In this document: positions 9,146-18,474 of the stretch, piece after piece
Position numbering within the stretch: the first letter of the stretch is position 1
Layout: each line of letters opens with the position of its first letter
NCBI GenBank assembly: GCA_025526995.1
Contig: JAHLKG010000025.1
Coordinates: 248,001-312,000 of the forward strand
Reading direction: 5' to 3'
DNA: 64,000 nt
From: Powellomyces hirtus
Taxonomy: Eukaryota; Chytridiomycota; Chytridiomycetes; Spizellomycetales; Powellomycetaceae
Notes under the pieces: model-generated
Told to the model about the DNA's origin: nothing
What the model saw: the letters and a program-made list of their open reading frames with translations, nothing else
Database searches by the model: none
Position numbers and translations under genes: made by a program

Positions 9146-9410
9146 GATTCATCTCATCCACATCAGCATCTGCGTCGTGGGAATCATGATAGATCAAGGC
9201 ATCGATATTAACATCTTCTTCAGCATCAGGACGCCATTGGGCTTCTCGTGTGGCTTAACGGGCTTGTTGGCGGGTCTGCACTCCTTGAATGGGAGATCTT
9301 GCAGTAGGCATCTTGACGGTGTGCTCGGTACTTTCTTGGCACTTGAATTTGACGGAAGACTGGTAGTTTACAGGTTTTACGAAGGGACAATGATTTGAAT
9401 TAGACCGGTC

Positions 9411-9425
9411 TCAGGGCTCATAACC
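9411..9425 (-). other. Copia-2 primer binding site, half-tRNA type
   Basis: The minus strand reads GGTTATGAGCCC, complementary to the anticodon arm of initiator tRNA-Met (GGGCTCATAACC on the plus strand). Copia elements are known to prime from such internal tRNA fragments. It lies between the Gag start and the probable LTR. Confidence 0.55.
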
Positions 9426-9428
9426 TAT

Positions 9429-9715
9429 TGGAGATATCAGCGTTTCCAGTACTTTATCGGAAATGCAGAGGATTGGCCGAATTCGATGTGGCCTCCAGTA
9501 TACTTTGTAAAGGGGGGTTACAGAGCTCTTCTGTGATGCAGATGACGGTGTAGCGTTGTCAGATGCACAGAGATGTAATGTATGTGAATGTATTTTTATG
9601 TCTTAAAGTCTTCTCAGTAATGTCTCGCTTCGAGCGTTCTAATCTACTTTTTCTCCAACCACGTGATCATACGTGATCCAATTCAGCTCCTAGCGTTACC
9701 GGTATGGTGGTCATG
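9429..9715 (-). repeat. Probable 5' LTR of copia-2
   Basis: Non-coding block directly upstream of the primer site. On the minus strand its inner end reads CTCCA. It contains CACGTGATC (9660-9668) like the copia-1 LTR. The outer border is uncertain because the partner LTR is not in the window. Confidence 0.4.
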
Positions 9716-9793
9716 CATTCTAGTCGGAGAATCCAAGTAAGGATCTAATGTAAGGACCAAACGTTGAGTACGCAAGTCTCAACAATCCAATAT

Positions 9794-9829
9794 ATCTAAT
9801 TTGTCCAGCGGTGCACGGACAAATTAGAT
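9794..9829. repeat. Hairpin A: 13-bp perfect stem, 10-base loop
   Basis: ATCTAATTTGTCC (9794-9806) is followed by a 10-base loop and its exact reverse complement (9817-9829). The stretch after it (ATGTTTTTGACTGCAAAG) resembles that after hairpin B at 10611-10651, so the two may be diverged copies of one element. Confidence 0.6.
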
Positions 9830-9896
9830 GATGTTTTTGACTGCAAAGCATGGGCGGGGACACAAAGAAAGCATCACTTGCATCCAAAAGCCATAA

Positions 9897-10126
9897 CTCA
9901 CTTGATCTTTTTCTGTGCCAGTTTCTCTGCTTGGTGTTTAACGTTTCTCTGCGGTAGAGGTGGTGCTGCAAATCTCCCAAGCTTGGTGAGTGTAAACTTG
10001 GGGAGAATCCCACGTGCCAGTCTTTTGTTTGCATAACAGTCTCAAGGTCTTTGTCTGAGCCTGTGGAACTGGGAGACCTTTCCTCTTCGGTGGTTGCTTC
10101 TTTGGTGGCATTGTCTGTGCGTGTCA
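9897..10126 (-). CDS. Possible small coding fragment, unrecognised
   Basis: Minus-strand frames give a basic N-terminus (MPPKKQPPKRKG) and, in another frame, a Lys/Gln-rich end (KFTLTKLGRFAAPP then EKLAQKKIK and a stop). The two look like parts of one protein separated by a shift or an unseen intron. I do not recognise the family, and the true extent is unknown. Confidence 0.2.
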
Positions 10127-10208
10127 TGTGTGAAATGGAACAGAATGTGAATGAATACTGATACATATATATTGCAAAACAATCAAAACCCTCCCCTCCC
10201 CTCTGCCA

Positions 10209-10424
10209 CTACTCCTCCTTGGCCTTCTCCTCCTCCTGCTTCTTCTGCTCCTCCTGCTTATCCCGCTCATCCTCAGTCAGAATCTTGTCAGCTTGGAGAT
10301 TCATTGATTCTTTGGTCAAAACCTTGCCCATTCTTGCACAAGTCGCACAAGTAGCTGTTGGGATTGTTGGAGGAAGGAACTTCCTCTCCCAGATAGGGTG
10401 TTCTCTGGCTTTTGCTTGGAACAC
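10209..10424 (-). CDS. Possible charged C-terminal exon, unrecognised
   Basis: Minus-strand frame rich in Lys, Glu and Gln, ending KQEEEKAKEE then stop, preceded by CATCARMGKVLTKESMNLQ. An overlapping frame just upstream carries CGTC, so a split CXXC pair is possible. It lies directly downstream of the gene at 10458-11268. Function unknown; it could be a decayed exon. Confidence 0.2.
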   Translation of the reverse strand: MFQAKAREHPIWERKFLPPTIPTATCATCARMGKVLTKESMNLQADKILTEDERDKQEEQKKQEEEKAKEE

Positions 10425-10457
10425 TGTGAGCCACGGCTGCAGTCCACCTCAGCAGTT

Positions 10458-11268
10458 CTAGGGACTCTTGGCAGGTGCCACATTGCACGATGGTTGCGAT
10501 TGACAGGATGAAACTTGAGGTTGCCGCCTACAACAATAAATAGAGGTAGAAGTGACTGGACATATTAAAAAACATTAAAGCATATAGCTACTCCGATTGC
10601 GTGCAAAAAAACCATTTACTGTGTCCAGCACATACGGACGCAGTAAATGGTGTTTTTGATTGCCAAATTTGTTTACATGCACAAAGACAATGTCTCACAT
10701 GTCCATACATACCCAAGAGCTCCTGGCGTACACATTATCCCCCTAACACGCTCCCCTCCAGCATAGTTCCTTGCTTCATTGCCAACAAGAGCCCAGCCAG
10801 CTGCCACACCAGACTCGAGTTGATGTGCCAAGGTATTGATGTGATTGATGTCTGTCATGGTCCACCAGTACCAGGCAGTCCCCTTTGGCTGTAAGGTCTG
10901 AGGGGGGCAGGCTTTGGCAAGGTATCGCAGGAGCGCAACGGTTGCTTGCAGTTCTTTTTTTGCCATGCAAGCTTGAATGGCCACAAAACCTTTGAGATAA
11001 TGTCTCTCTTTAGGTGGTTGCCACGATCGTTTCCCTCCACCACCACCACTTCCACCACTTCCACTTCCACCACCTCCTCTGCCTAGGTTAAAAAACCTTG
11101 CTACGGTTCCCCATAATGCCCTACTTACAAAAAAAAAAAAACAAAAAAACTGCGGGACGCATGTCAGTTTGTTTTTCAATGCAAATTGGACTGTTCTCTT
11201 CAAATACACCATCTAACCCGTCCCTTACATACCTTGTTGGTGGTGTTGGTGGTGTTGGTGGTGCTCAT
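10458..11268 (-). CDS. Hypothetical three-exon gene, 159 residues
   Basis: Model on the minus strand: exons 11268-11229, 11082-10713 and 10527-10458. The introns start GTAAGG and GTATGT and end TAG, and the joined 480 bases stay in frame to a TAG. The protein begins with a Thr/Asn repeat (MSTTNTTNTTNK), then a Gly/Ser linker, then a denser domain with KERHYLKGFVAIQACMAKKE and SGVAAGWALVGNEARNYAGG. No motif was recognised and no signal peptide is evident. Intron 2 contains hairpin B, which suggests an element inserted there or a structured intron. The protein family and start are inferred. A Lys/Glu-rich frame just downstream (10424-10209) may be a separate or alternative exon. Confidence 0.45.
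10604..10656. repeat. Hairpin B in an intron
   Basis: ACCATTTACTG (10611-10621) pairs with CAGTAAATGGT (10641-10651). An inner GTCC pairs with GGAC across one T-G wobble, and outer runs of A and T extend the stem. The loop is about 9 bases. Same layout as hairpin A. Confidence 0.55.
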
Positions 11269-11447
11269 TCTGGGTTGTGCTATTGAGATGAAAGGTGTCA
11301 GATGGGAAAAGATGAGTTGGGGAGAGAATGGGATTTGACAGGTGAGCCTGCCAGGTAAGATTCGGCAGCACGAGTGACTGACGTGTACATGAACACATGT
11401 TTTCCATTGGCTTGTTTGGCTTGAAATCGGCAAAATCGCCTTAGAAA

Positions 11448-11668
11448 TCAGGTATTTAAGGGGATTGTTATTTCCACCCCCGCTGGTGTGGCACAGCACG
11501 ACACGTGACACGTTGCATTGAAATTTAAATGATTGCGCAGCGCGACACGTGACACTTCACTGCGTCGCGATGAAATTCAAATGATATATAAAGACCAGAA
11601 TCACAAACGGCTTGCCCATTGTGACTTCCTGCCCCAGAAAACACGTTTAAGCACACCGTTCGCGATCC
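11448..11668 (+). repeat. Left arm of an inverted-repeat element
   Basis: Reverse-complement homology to 11846-11949 joined with 17972-18088. It holds the AT-rich core TCATTTGAATTTCATCGCG (as its complement) and a block reading ATTGTTATTTCCACCCCC, found inverted at about 18058-18077. A gypsy insertion (gypsy-2) separates the two halves of the right arm. A TATA-like TATATAAA lies near 11585. Confidence 0.6.
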
Positions 11669-11684
11669 TGACCTCCTCCTCACC

Positions 11685-11792
11685 ATGGCTTGCTCTTGCA
11701 TAAATGGCTTCGAGCCTACTACTGCTGGCAAGACTGTCGAACCTCAAACCCTTGCCGCAATGGCAGACAAGCAGCCACAAGCCACTAATTGA
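11685..11792 (+). CDS. Small ORF, 35 codons, inside the inverted-repeat element
   Basis: ATG to TGA reading MACSCINGFEPTTAGKTVEP and a short hydrophilic tail. It lies about 95 bases after a TATATAAA box between the two inverted arms. No family recognised; it may be by chance. Confidence 0.15.
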   Translation: MACSCINGFEPTTAGKTVEPQTLAAMADKQPQATN

Positions 11793-11845
11793 GCCTAGTC
11801 GCGCATGGATCAAAGAGAAAAATAAATACGCACATTAGCTCAATG

Positions 11846-11949
11846 GGCACGCCATTCGTGATTCTGGTGTTTATATATCATTTAAATTTCATCGTGACAT
11901 GTCAGGATCGCGAAAGGTGTGCTTAAACGCGTTTTCTGAAGTCACAATG
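11846..11949 (+). repeat. Right arm of the inverted-repeat element, first half
   Basis: Contains GATCGCGAAAGGTGTGCTTA and GTGATTCTGGTGTTTATATA, inverted relative to 11570-11668. It is interrupted at CAATG by gypsy-2 and continues at 17972-18088, where the same CAATG is repeated. Confidence 0.6.
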
Positions 11950-12227
11950 TGTCGGGGAAACCTCATATTCTTATACTTTTTTGTGACTTTCTGATTATGT
12001 TATACGCGATCCTTTGTTTGGGCTGGCCATCCGTTCATCGGTGATACACATGACTCCTGACTCATAGGCAATAAAGCGCCACCCGGATGAATTATGTGTG
12101 CGCCACCCTGACACGCATATATAAAGCTGTCAGCTGCTGGTCACCTTTCCCCGCTCGTTACCTTACAACACACGATAATACACACTATTTATTACTACCA
12201 ACTGTCAAAGCTTCCTTTGACGTTACA
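11950..12227 (+). repeat. Gypsy-2 5' LTR (278 bp)
   Basis: Starts TGTCGGGGAAACC, ends GACGTTACA, and is nearly identical to 17694-17971. It carries a TATA-like CATATATAAAGC near 12115-12126 that probably drives the element. Confidence 0.95.
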
Positions 12228-12242
12228 TGGTAGCACCACCCC
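12228..12242 (+). other. Gypsy-2 primer binding site
   Basis: TGGTAGCACCACCCC begins directly after the LTR with the TGG that pairs with a tRNA CCA end. The identical 15 bases follow the gypsy-1 5' LTR on the other strand (30279 down to 30265). The tRNA was not identified. Confidence 0.7.
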
Positions 12243-12282
12243 ACACTAGCACCATCAACCACAATCACTCTAATTGAACAAC

Positions 12283-13644
12283 ATGCCCCCTGCACTTACC
12301 GCCGCTCAACAAGCTGCTATCGTTGCCGCAGTTACTGCCGGTGTTATCACCGCGGCTCCTGTCGTTGCTGCTGCAGCTCCTGCTCACCCCAACCGAGCTA
12401 AGACTCTTCTTGACGCACAAAAGGCCAAACTCTCCGAATACGATGGCACCAAGTCTGCTAAGAACATAGAGGAGTTTTTGAGTTCTCACAGTAACTTTTA
12501 TTGGGCTCTTGCTACTCCTGCCATTCCAGCAGTCGTTGGTCCTCCTCCTGTCCCCGCAGTTCCTGCCGTACCATTGCCCATGGCCGATTACGTTGGCACG
12601 CTCCAATCCTACCTCAAGGGTACTGCTCTCGAGTGGTACAATACAACTTCCGCTGCAGGCCCACCAGCCACTTGAATAGCCTTCCAAACGGCCCTTATTA
12701 CCGAGTTCTTCCCTCGCAATCTTTGCAACGCAATTGAACTCAGATTGACTAATCTCGCCCTCGGGAACTCACTTGAAGAATTTGTTACAAAGTTCCAAGA
12801 TGAATGTCATGAACTTGATGCTGCTTTGTGTCTTGATCCTACACAAGCTACTATTCCTGCTGCTGATATCATTCGTATTTTTCAAGCAGATCTCCTTAAG
12901 AACCCTATCATCGGTCACTATCTATACAATGATATCAATACTTTCGAAATCAATCAAAACCTTGCCACCGCCGCTGCTGCGCCCATTACTATTCAACAAG
13001 CCATAGAAGCTGCTCGACAAGCTTTTGTCGTTCATGGATTTTCTGGCAATAATCCTCTCAATACGTCCTCTTGTGGACGCGGCAGATCCGGTCGCGGTCG
13101 TGGAAGCGGTCGTGGCCGAGGCGGTCAAGGTGGCCAACAACGATATAGTCCTTATTCCAGCCCGCGAATAACCGGAATAGACGATACTGATAACCTCACG
13201 GATGACTTCAACAATCTCAACCTTATTCCATATCCACCTGGCGTTAGCTGCAACCTCATTACCTACAGACCACCTTACAATTATCCTAGACAAGGTTACC
13301 AATCGAGAGGCCGCGGTCAAAGACGCCAAGCACCAACAACTCCTTGCCCAATTTGCAATGGTATGGGACACTGGTCCGCTGACTGCTGGTACAATACCGG
13401 AAATCAACAACGTGGTAACCGACGCGGTGGCTCCGGACAACGAGGCCGCGGAAATGGTCGCGGCCGAGGCAGTCGTGGCCAACCCAATCAAAACCAAAAC
13501 CAAGCGCAAGGAATGGCGAATGACAACAGGACGCAGAATCAGTTAAACCAAATTGTCACGCCGCAAGTCCAAGCGGCCATCCAAAGCGCCGTTGATGTCA
13601 CTAATGCTCAACAACGACAAGTGGGTTTTCTCAACGGTCGTTAG
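12283..13644 (+). pseudogene. Gypsy-2 Gag with one premature TGA
   Basis: Gag begins at ATG 12283 with an Ala/Pro-rich N-terminus. It continues through a Gag core (LKGTALEWYNTT; ITEFFPRNLCNAIELRLTNL; FVTKFQDECHELD) and Gly/Arg-rich segments (GRGRSGRGRGSGRGRGGQ) flanking a CX2CX4HX4C knuckle (CPICNGMGHWSADC). A TGA at 12673-12675 interrupts the core in frame; the expected residue there is Trp. The natural stop is the TAG at 13642-13644, and GGGTTTT lies just before it. The Gly/Arg-rich part should bind RNA. Confidence 0.88.
13623..13629 (+). promoter_or_regulatory. -1 ribosomal frameshift heptamer GGGTTTT
   Basis: In the Gag frame it reads GTG GGT TTT, so the heptamer has the X XXY YYZ form of retroviral slippery sites. 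A slip of -1 enters the pol frame (TCT CAA CGG TCG TTA GAG), open through the Gag stop at 13642 into the protease. Confidence 0.7.
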
Positions 13645-16600
13645 AGCCCATTGGTAGCTCTGATCGGCCTTCATATCTACCTACCGTTCAAGATGCGTGG
13701 ATACCTTTGGCCACCGGATTATGGATTGCACATTGCCGTATTGCAAAGAAATTTGCCCGAGCATTATTCAATAGTGGAGCAACGGGAATGTTTCTCAACA
13801 AGACTTTCGTCAAAAAACATAAATTCGAAACTAGGCCTACCGAACCACAACAAGAAACTCTGGCCGACAAAAAATCTCAAATGTTCTTAGACACCGTTGT
13901 CTCTGAACCGTTAGAACTTTGGAACATTGAAACTCGTTCGCCTTTCATGGTTGGACAACTCCCATGGCTCGTCAGCGATCTTATATACGATGCAATCATC
14001 GGAACACCGTTTTGGAACCTTTTTACTCATGCTGAACAATACTTACACGAAAAACAACCTATTCTCCGTTTTACTAATCATTCACAGATACCAAACGCAT
14101 CCCTTTCCGTTACCATCAAATGCGAACGAACATCACGAAAATGGCAACCATTACACTTTCTCCCTCAGAATTGTCTCTTTCACTTTGACACCACTCCATC
14201 TACAAAACAATCTGCATCACCAAAGCCGCTGCTCATTGCAATATTCAAATGATCGAAGTTACATCTAAGCGATTCAACAAAGCCTGGCGACAAAATAAAT
14301 TCGAAGACAATACTGTGTGCCGATTGGCCCTCAACGAAATTTCGGAGGATCCGCAACGGTTTAGGGGAAACCCCGAACTTTTGAAAGATTCTCTGGAGAA
14401 GTACGTTGATACTCTCTTCAAGGAACCGCAAGGCTTACTACCTGATTGGGGAGAAGATAATTTCCAAATCAAACTTGTCGAAGGCGCTGAACCTGTCTGG
14501 CAACCTCTCCGCCACATGAATAAGGAAGAATTAGCCGAACTGAAAAAGCAAATTCAACTGATGCTCAAGAAAGGATGGATACAGCACTCCTCAAGCCCAT
14601 GGGGAGCTAATGTCGTCTTCGCCAAGAAGAAAGATGGAGGACTACGTATTTGTTGGGACTATCAAGGTCTCAACTCCGTCACAAAGAAAGATCGAACACC
14701 TCTTCCGAACATCCGCGAAATGCGCGACCGAATTCAAGGATGCGAATACTTTAGTCTTATCAATATTAAGGAAGCCTATCATCGTTTGCTCATTCAAAAA
14801 CAAGATCGAGAAAAGACTGCCATACGCACAAGATTTGGTCATTTCGAATACCTCGTCATGCCTTTCGGCTTAACCAATGCTCCTGCTGCATTCCAATGAT
14901 TAATGAACAAAATTTTTCACAAAGACTACAACGACTTTGTTAACTCATACCTCGACGATATTCTCATTTTTTCAAAGACATTGGAGGAACATCAGAAACA
15001 TGTGGATTTAGTCCTCAAGAAGCTCGAAGAACATCAACTTTACGTCAAACCTTCCAAATGTGTCTGGACCGTGCACGAAGTTGAATGGTGTGGACACGTC
15101 TTGGGCCGAAATGGAATTCGCATCACCCCTTTGAAGATTCAAGTGATCAAGGACTGGCCTAGACCTACGACAACAAGAGAAGTTCAATCATTCCTTGGCC
15201 TTGCCAACTATTTCCTCGACTTTGTCAAAGATTATTCAAATATTGCTCTTCCATTATCCAACATTCAATCGGCAAAAGTCAAGTTCCAATGGGAAGCCGA
15301 TCAAGATCAAGCATTCCAGAAACTGAAGGAAGCACTTATCAACCCGCCAGCTCTAGCAACTATCAATGAAAGTAAACCTATCTACGTCTACACAGATTCG
15401 TCTGGCTACACTATTGCTGGATGGATCGGACAACCATATGATGATGAGACTATACCAACTAATCTTCCTCGTCTCGTCGGCGAATGGAAACAATTACCTT
15501 GCCTCCAACCTGTCGTTTTCTACTCTCGCAAGATGAAGGGCGCTGAGACTCGGTATCCGACACACGAACAAGAACTACTCGCATTAGTCAAGATGCTTGT
15601 AGCCAATAGACCATACCTGGTTGGACGACCGTTTTGGTGCTTCAGCGATCACAAAGTTTCAGAATTTATCCAAACACAACCTCACCTTAGCAGAAGACAA
15701 GCTTGATGGGTCGAAATTCTACAAGAATACGATTTTACAATTCAGTACATTCCAGGGAGGTGGAATCATATTGCGGACATTCTCTCCCGAAGTGCTATTT
15801 ATGCTCCACGTTGTGTTGAATGTCAAAGACGCGTCGATATGCATACTCAGGTCAATAACATGATGGATGGAATTCCTGCTATAGTCGGAACAACAATTGA
15901 TCTTTGCACGACACCAACGTATTCTATCGAAGAATGGAAACAAGCTTTAGCTATTGATCCCTACTCGGAATATCTCGAAGAGATTTGTAAGAAACCCGAT
16001 CACGAAAAGACCGCAAAAGAACCACGGTATACTTTCCAAGATGGAATCGCTCGCCACGAAGGATGTCTTTACGTACCTGAAAGCCTACGCCCAAAAGTCT
16101 TACGACAATTTCACGATGATTTAGCCACTGGAGGTCACCTCGGCGTTAAGAAAACACTCGCTCGAATTCTCGTCAATTATTATTGGCCTAATGTTAGACA
16201 AGACGTCATGAAGTATGTCGGAACATGCAAATCCTGTCGACAATTCAAACCTGGTCATTGCCATTACGGATTTCTACAACCACTTCCTGTGCCTTTGGGA
16301 AGATGGCATACCATTGGATTCAATATCTTCTATATCAGAGATGAAGCATGTCTTGCCTGTATTGATTATCTATCAGGACGTGCTATCCTTTCAGCAGTCA
16401 ACAAGAACATTGGCGGTAAAGAACTTGCTGCCATTTTTCTGGATCGAGTATGGAAATATGTTGGGACTCCAAAAGTCTTTGTTACGGACCATGAACCTCG
16501 AGCACTTTCAGATTTTTTCCTCACTTTTGATATCTTACTTGGCGTTAAACATGAATTCGCCACGGCTTGACATCAGCAAACAGATGGGAAAGTTGAACGA

Positions 16601-17407
16601 GCCATTCAAACACTGAAGGGAATCTTTAAGCAGTATCTCAACTACGATAAGAGCAATTGGAAGAAGTTACTCCCGCTTGTGGAATTCGTCTTCAACACTG
16701 CCCCTAGAAGCGAATATGAAGGCCTGACACCATTCGAAGTAGACCTTGGCCGTACAGTCATCTTACCTGGATGGAATCCACTCCTAGAAGGACAAGAACT
16801 TCGTTTACGCGGAGTCGACAAGGCCGAGCTCGAAAGATACCATAAGGGACAAGAAGAGATAGCCTGAATCGTACGCAAAAATCTACGTCAAGCACAAGAT
16901 GAATTCGCCCGACAACATGACAAAGGCCGCACTCCTATCGCTTACAATATTGGAGATCTCGTTGACCTCAATCGCAAGGGTATAGACCTCGAGGTTGACA
17001 TAAGAAGAGGCCCTCGATTCTCTACTATATGGATCGGACCCTACAAAGTCATCGCCAAAGGTGATCACCCTGACACCTACAAACTCGACCTTTCGCCTTC
17101 AAAGATTAGTGGCATTTGGCCTGTCTTCCACGTTGATATCCTACGTCCTCACGCAACAGACCAGTATCCGAAACGCGAAGTCGAACAACCATCTGAACCG
17201 ATCGAAGTTCGTGGGGAACAAGAATGGGTTGTCGAAGACATCATTGATGAACGGCGCCATAAGCGAAATCTCTTGGTCAAATGGGCAGGATGGGCCGACC
17301 CTACATGGGAACCTGAGTCTGAACTCCGACAAACACCTGCATACCAACAATGGCAAACAGCCCACCCTCACTCTCTGGCAATTCAGCCACGTACGAGGAA
17401 AAGATAG
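13629..17407 (+). pseudogene. Gypsy-2 Pol: protease, RT, RNase H, integrase, chromodomain
   Basis: The protease motif reads LFNSGATG, so the catalytic Asp is Asn. The frame moves at about 14138 (a lost A in an A run), then stays constant to 17407. RT gives WGANVVFAKKKDGGLRICWD, VMPFGLTNAPAAFQ and YLDDILIFSKT. RNase H gives YVYTDSSGYTIAGW. Integrase has the zinc region (LATGGHLGVKKTLARIL, CKSCRQFK) and a core with HQQTDGKVERAI. A chromodomain closes the protein (17222-17370; EWVVEDIIDERR, LLVKWAGWADPTWEPES). In-frame TGAs lie at 14186, 14897, 15704, 16568 and 16865; the last four fall where Arg is usual, so CGA changed to TGA. Confidence 0.9.
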
Positions 17408-17685
17408 ATCTCAACACTACTCAACAAAGACGGATTGGCTTCGCCTCGTCTCCTCACATCACGCGTGGCGACGCAAGAACTGGCCTATAATCACATGCAC
17501 GGCGACGCAAGAACCGACCTACACATACACACAAATGCTTTGACACGAGAAACGCCTCTGTCGCATACACAAACATTGCGTGCCAATGCAAGAACTGAGC
17601 ACTGCGTCAACAGTCTAAAATGAACATGAGCTCTCCCTTTCTATTCATCCCCTTCACATTCATCTACGATGCTTCCTCAGGGTCT

Positions 17686-17693
17686 GAGGGAGG
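17686..17693 (+). other. Gypsy-2 polypurine tract
   Basis: GAGGGAGG directly abuts the TG of the 3' LTR. Confidence 0.6.
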
Positions 17694-17971
17694 TGTCGGG
17701 GAAACCTCATATTCTTATACTTTTTTGTGACTTTCTGATTATGTTATACGCGATCCTTTGTTCGGGCTGGCCACCCGTTCATCGGTGATACACATGACTC
17801 CTGACTCATAGGCAATAAAGCGCCTCCCGGATAAATTATGTGTGCGCCACCCTGACACGCATATATAAAGCTGTCAGCCGCTGGTCACCTTTCTCCGCTC
17901 GTTACCTTACAACACACGATAATACACACTATTTATTACTACCAACTATCAAAGCTTCCTTTGACGTTACA
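17694..17971 (+). repeat. Gypsy-2 3' LTR (278 bp)
   Basis: Same borders as 11950-12227 with about eight to ten substitutions. The stretch 17408-17685 between the pol stop and this LTR is a 3' untranslated region with no recognisable gene. Confidence 0.95.
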
Positions 17972-18088
17972 CAATGGGCATGCTGTTCGTGATTCTGGTC
18001 TTTAAAATTTCTTTGCGACGTAGCGATGTGTCCCGTGTTGTGCTGCGCCACACCGGAGGGGGTGGAAATAACAATCCCCGTATTTAAG
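17972..18088 (+). repeat. Right arm of the inverted-repeat element, second half
   Basis: Continues the arm interrupted at 11949. GTGATTCTGGTCTTTA and GGGGTGGAAATAACAATCCCC match the left arm inverted (11461-11600). Confidence 0.6.
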
Positions 18089-18134
18089 TGCTCGGCCACA
18101 GTAATCGAGGCCACACACCAAAATGTGGCGCTTA

Positions 18135-18148
18135 GGCCATCTCCAGTC
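18135..18148 (+). repeat. Harbinger left terminal inverted repeat
   Basis: GGCCATCTCCAGTC, preceded by the target copy TTA. It exactly matches the right end in reverse. The 18149-18474 stretch is non-coding leader with one GACTACGTAGTC copy at 18449. Confidence 0.9.
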
Positions 18149-18474
18149 CTGACTCTACTTTACAAATTTGTACAGGCGAATATAAAGGACGAGTTTGGTC
18201 ACACTAGGTTGCACATAGGTTGCACATCGCGTGTCCCCTTGTTTCGGCCGCATTTGTCGGCTGCATCTCCACTCGCAGGCCATCCCACCTGCAAACTCCA
18301 AAACACGGTGCCACGCTAATTGGCAAAATCATCCTTGCGCTTTTTTTTCCCCTGGATTAAGCCAGGCCCCAGCCCTGGATTACATAATAAGAATAATAAT
18401 AAAAGAAACAAGCGCAGCATGTTCTAGGTATTCAACGACTCCTTTGACGACTACGTAGTCTGTAGTTGCTCGAC

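Larger units (their letters stand above)
5283..9715 (-). mobile_element. Copia-2: decayed Ty1/copia retrotransposon, truncated by copia-1
   Basis: Read on the minus strand: a probable 5' LTR (about 9429-9715), primer site, Gag, zinc knuckle, protease, integrase, chromodomain and part of RT. RT stops at 5283, where copia-1 begins, soon after YVDDLLIFAK; the rest should lie beyond the left window edge. Reading frames are broken by several single-base shifts, an RT deletion and a solo LTR at 6923-7197. The family differs clearly from copia-1 in sequence. Confidence 0.85.
11950..17971 (+). mobile_element. Gypsy-2: complete Ty3/gypsy retrotransposon with CAATG target duplication
   Basis: A 6022-bp element with 278-bp LTRs at both ends, beginning TGTCGGGG and ending GTTACA. 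It is flanked by CAATG at 11945-11949 and 17972-17976. Order: LTR, primer site, Gag with zinc knuckle, -1 frameshift signal, protease, RT, RNase H, integrase, chromodomain, polypurine tract, LTR. The LTRs differ at about eight to ten positions, so the insertion is not very recent. Six premature TGA stops, one short deletion and a protease Asp-to-Asn change make it inactive. It sits in the right arm of the inverted-repeat element. Confidence 0.95.

Noticed and set aside
12673..16867. TGA read as a sense codon (altered genetic code or recoding)
   Set aside because: The host genes here end in ordinary TGA stops (MAU2 at 45406) and Trp/Arg are coded normally; CpG decay of a dead element explains the TGAs.
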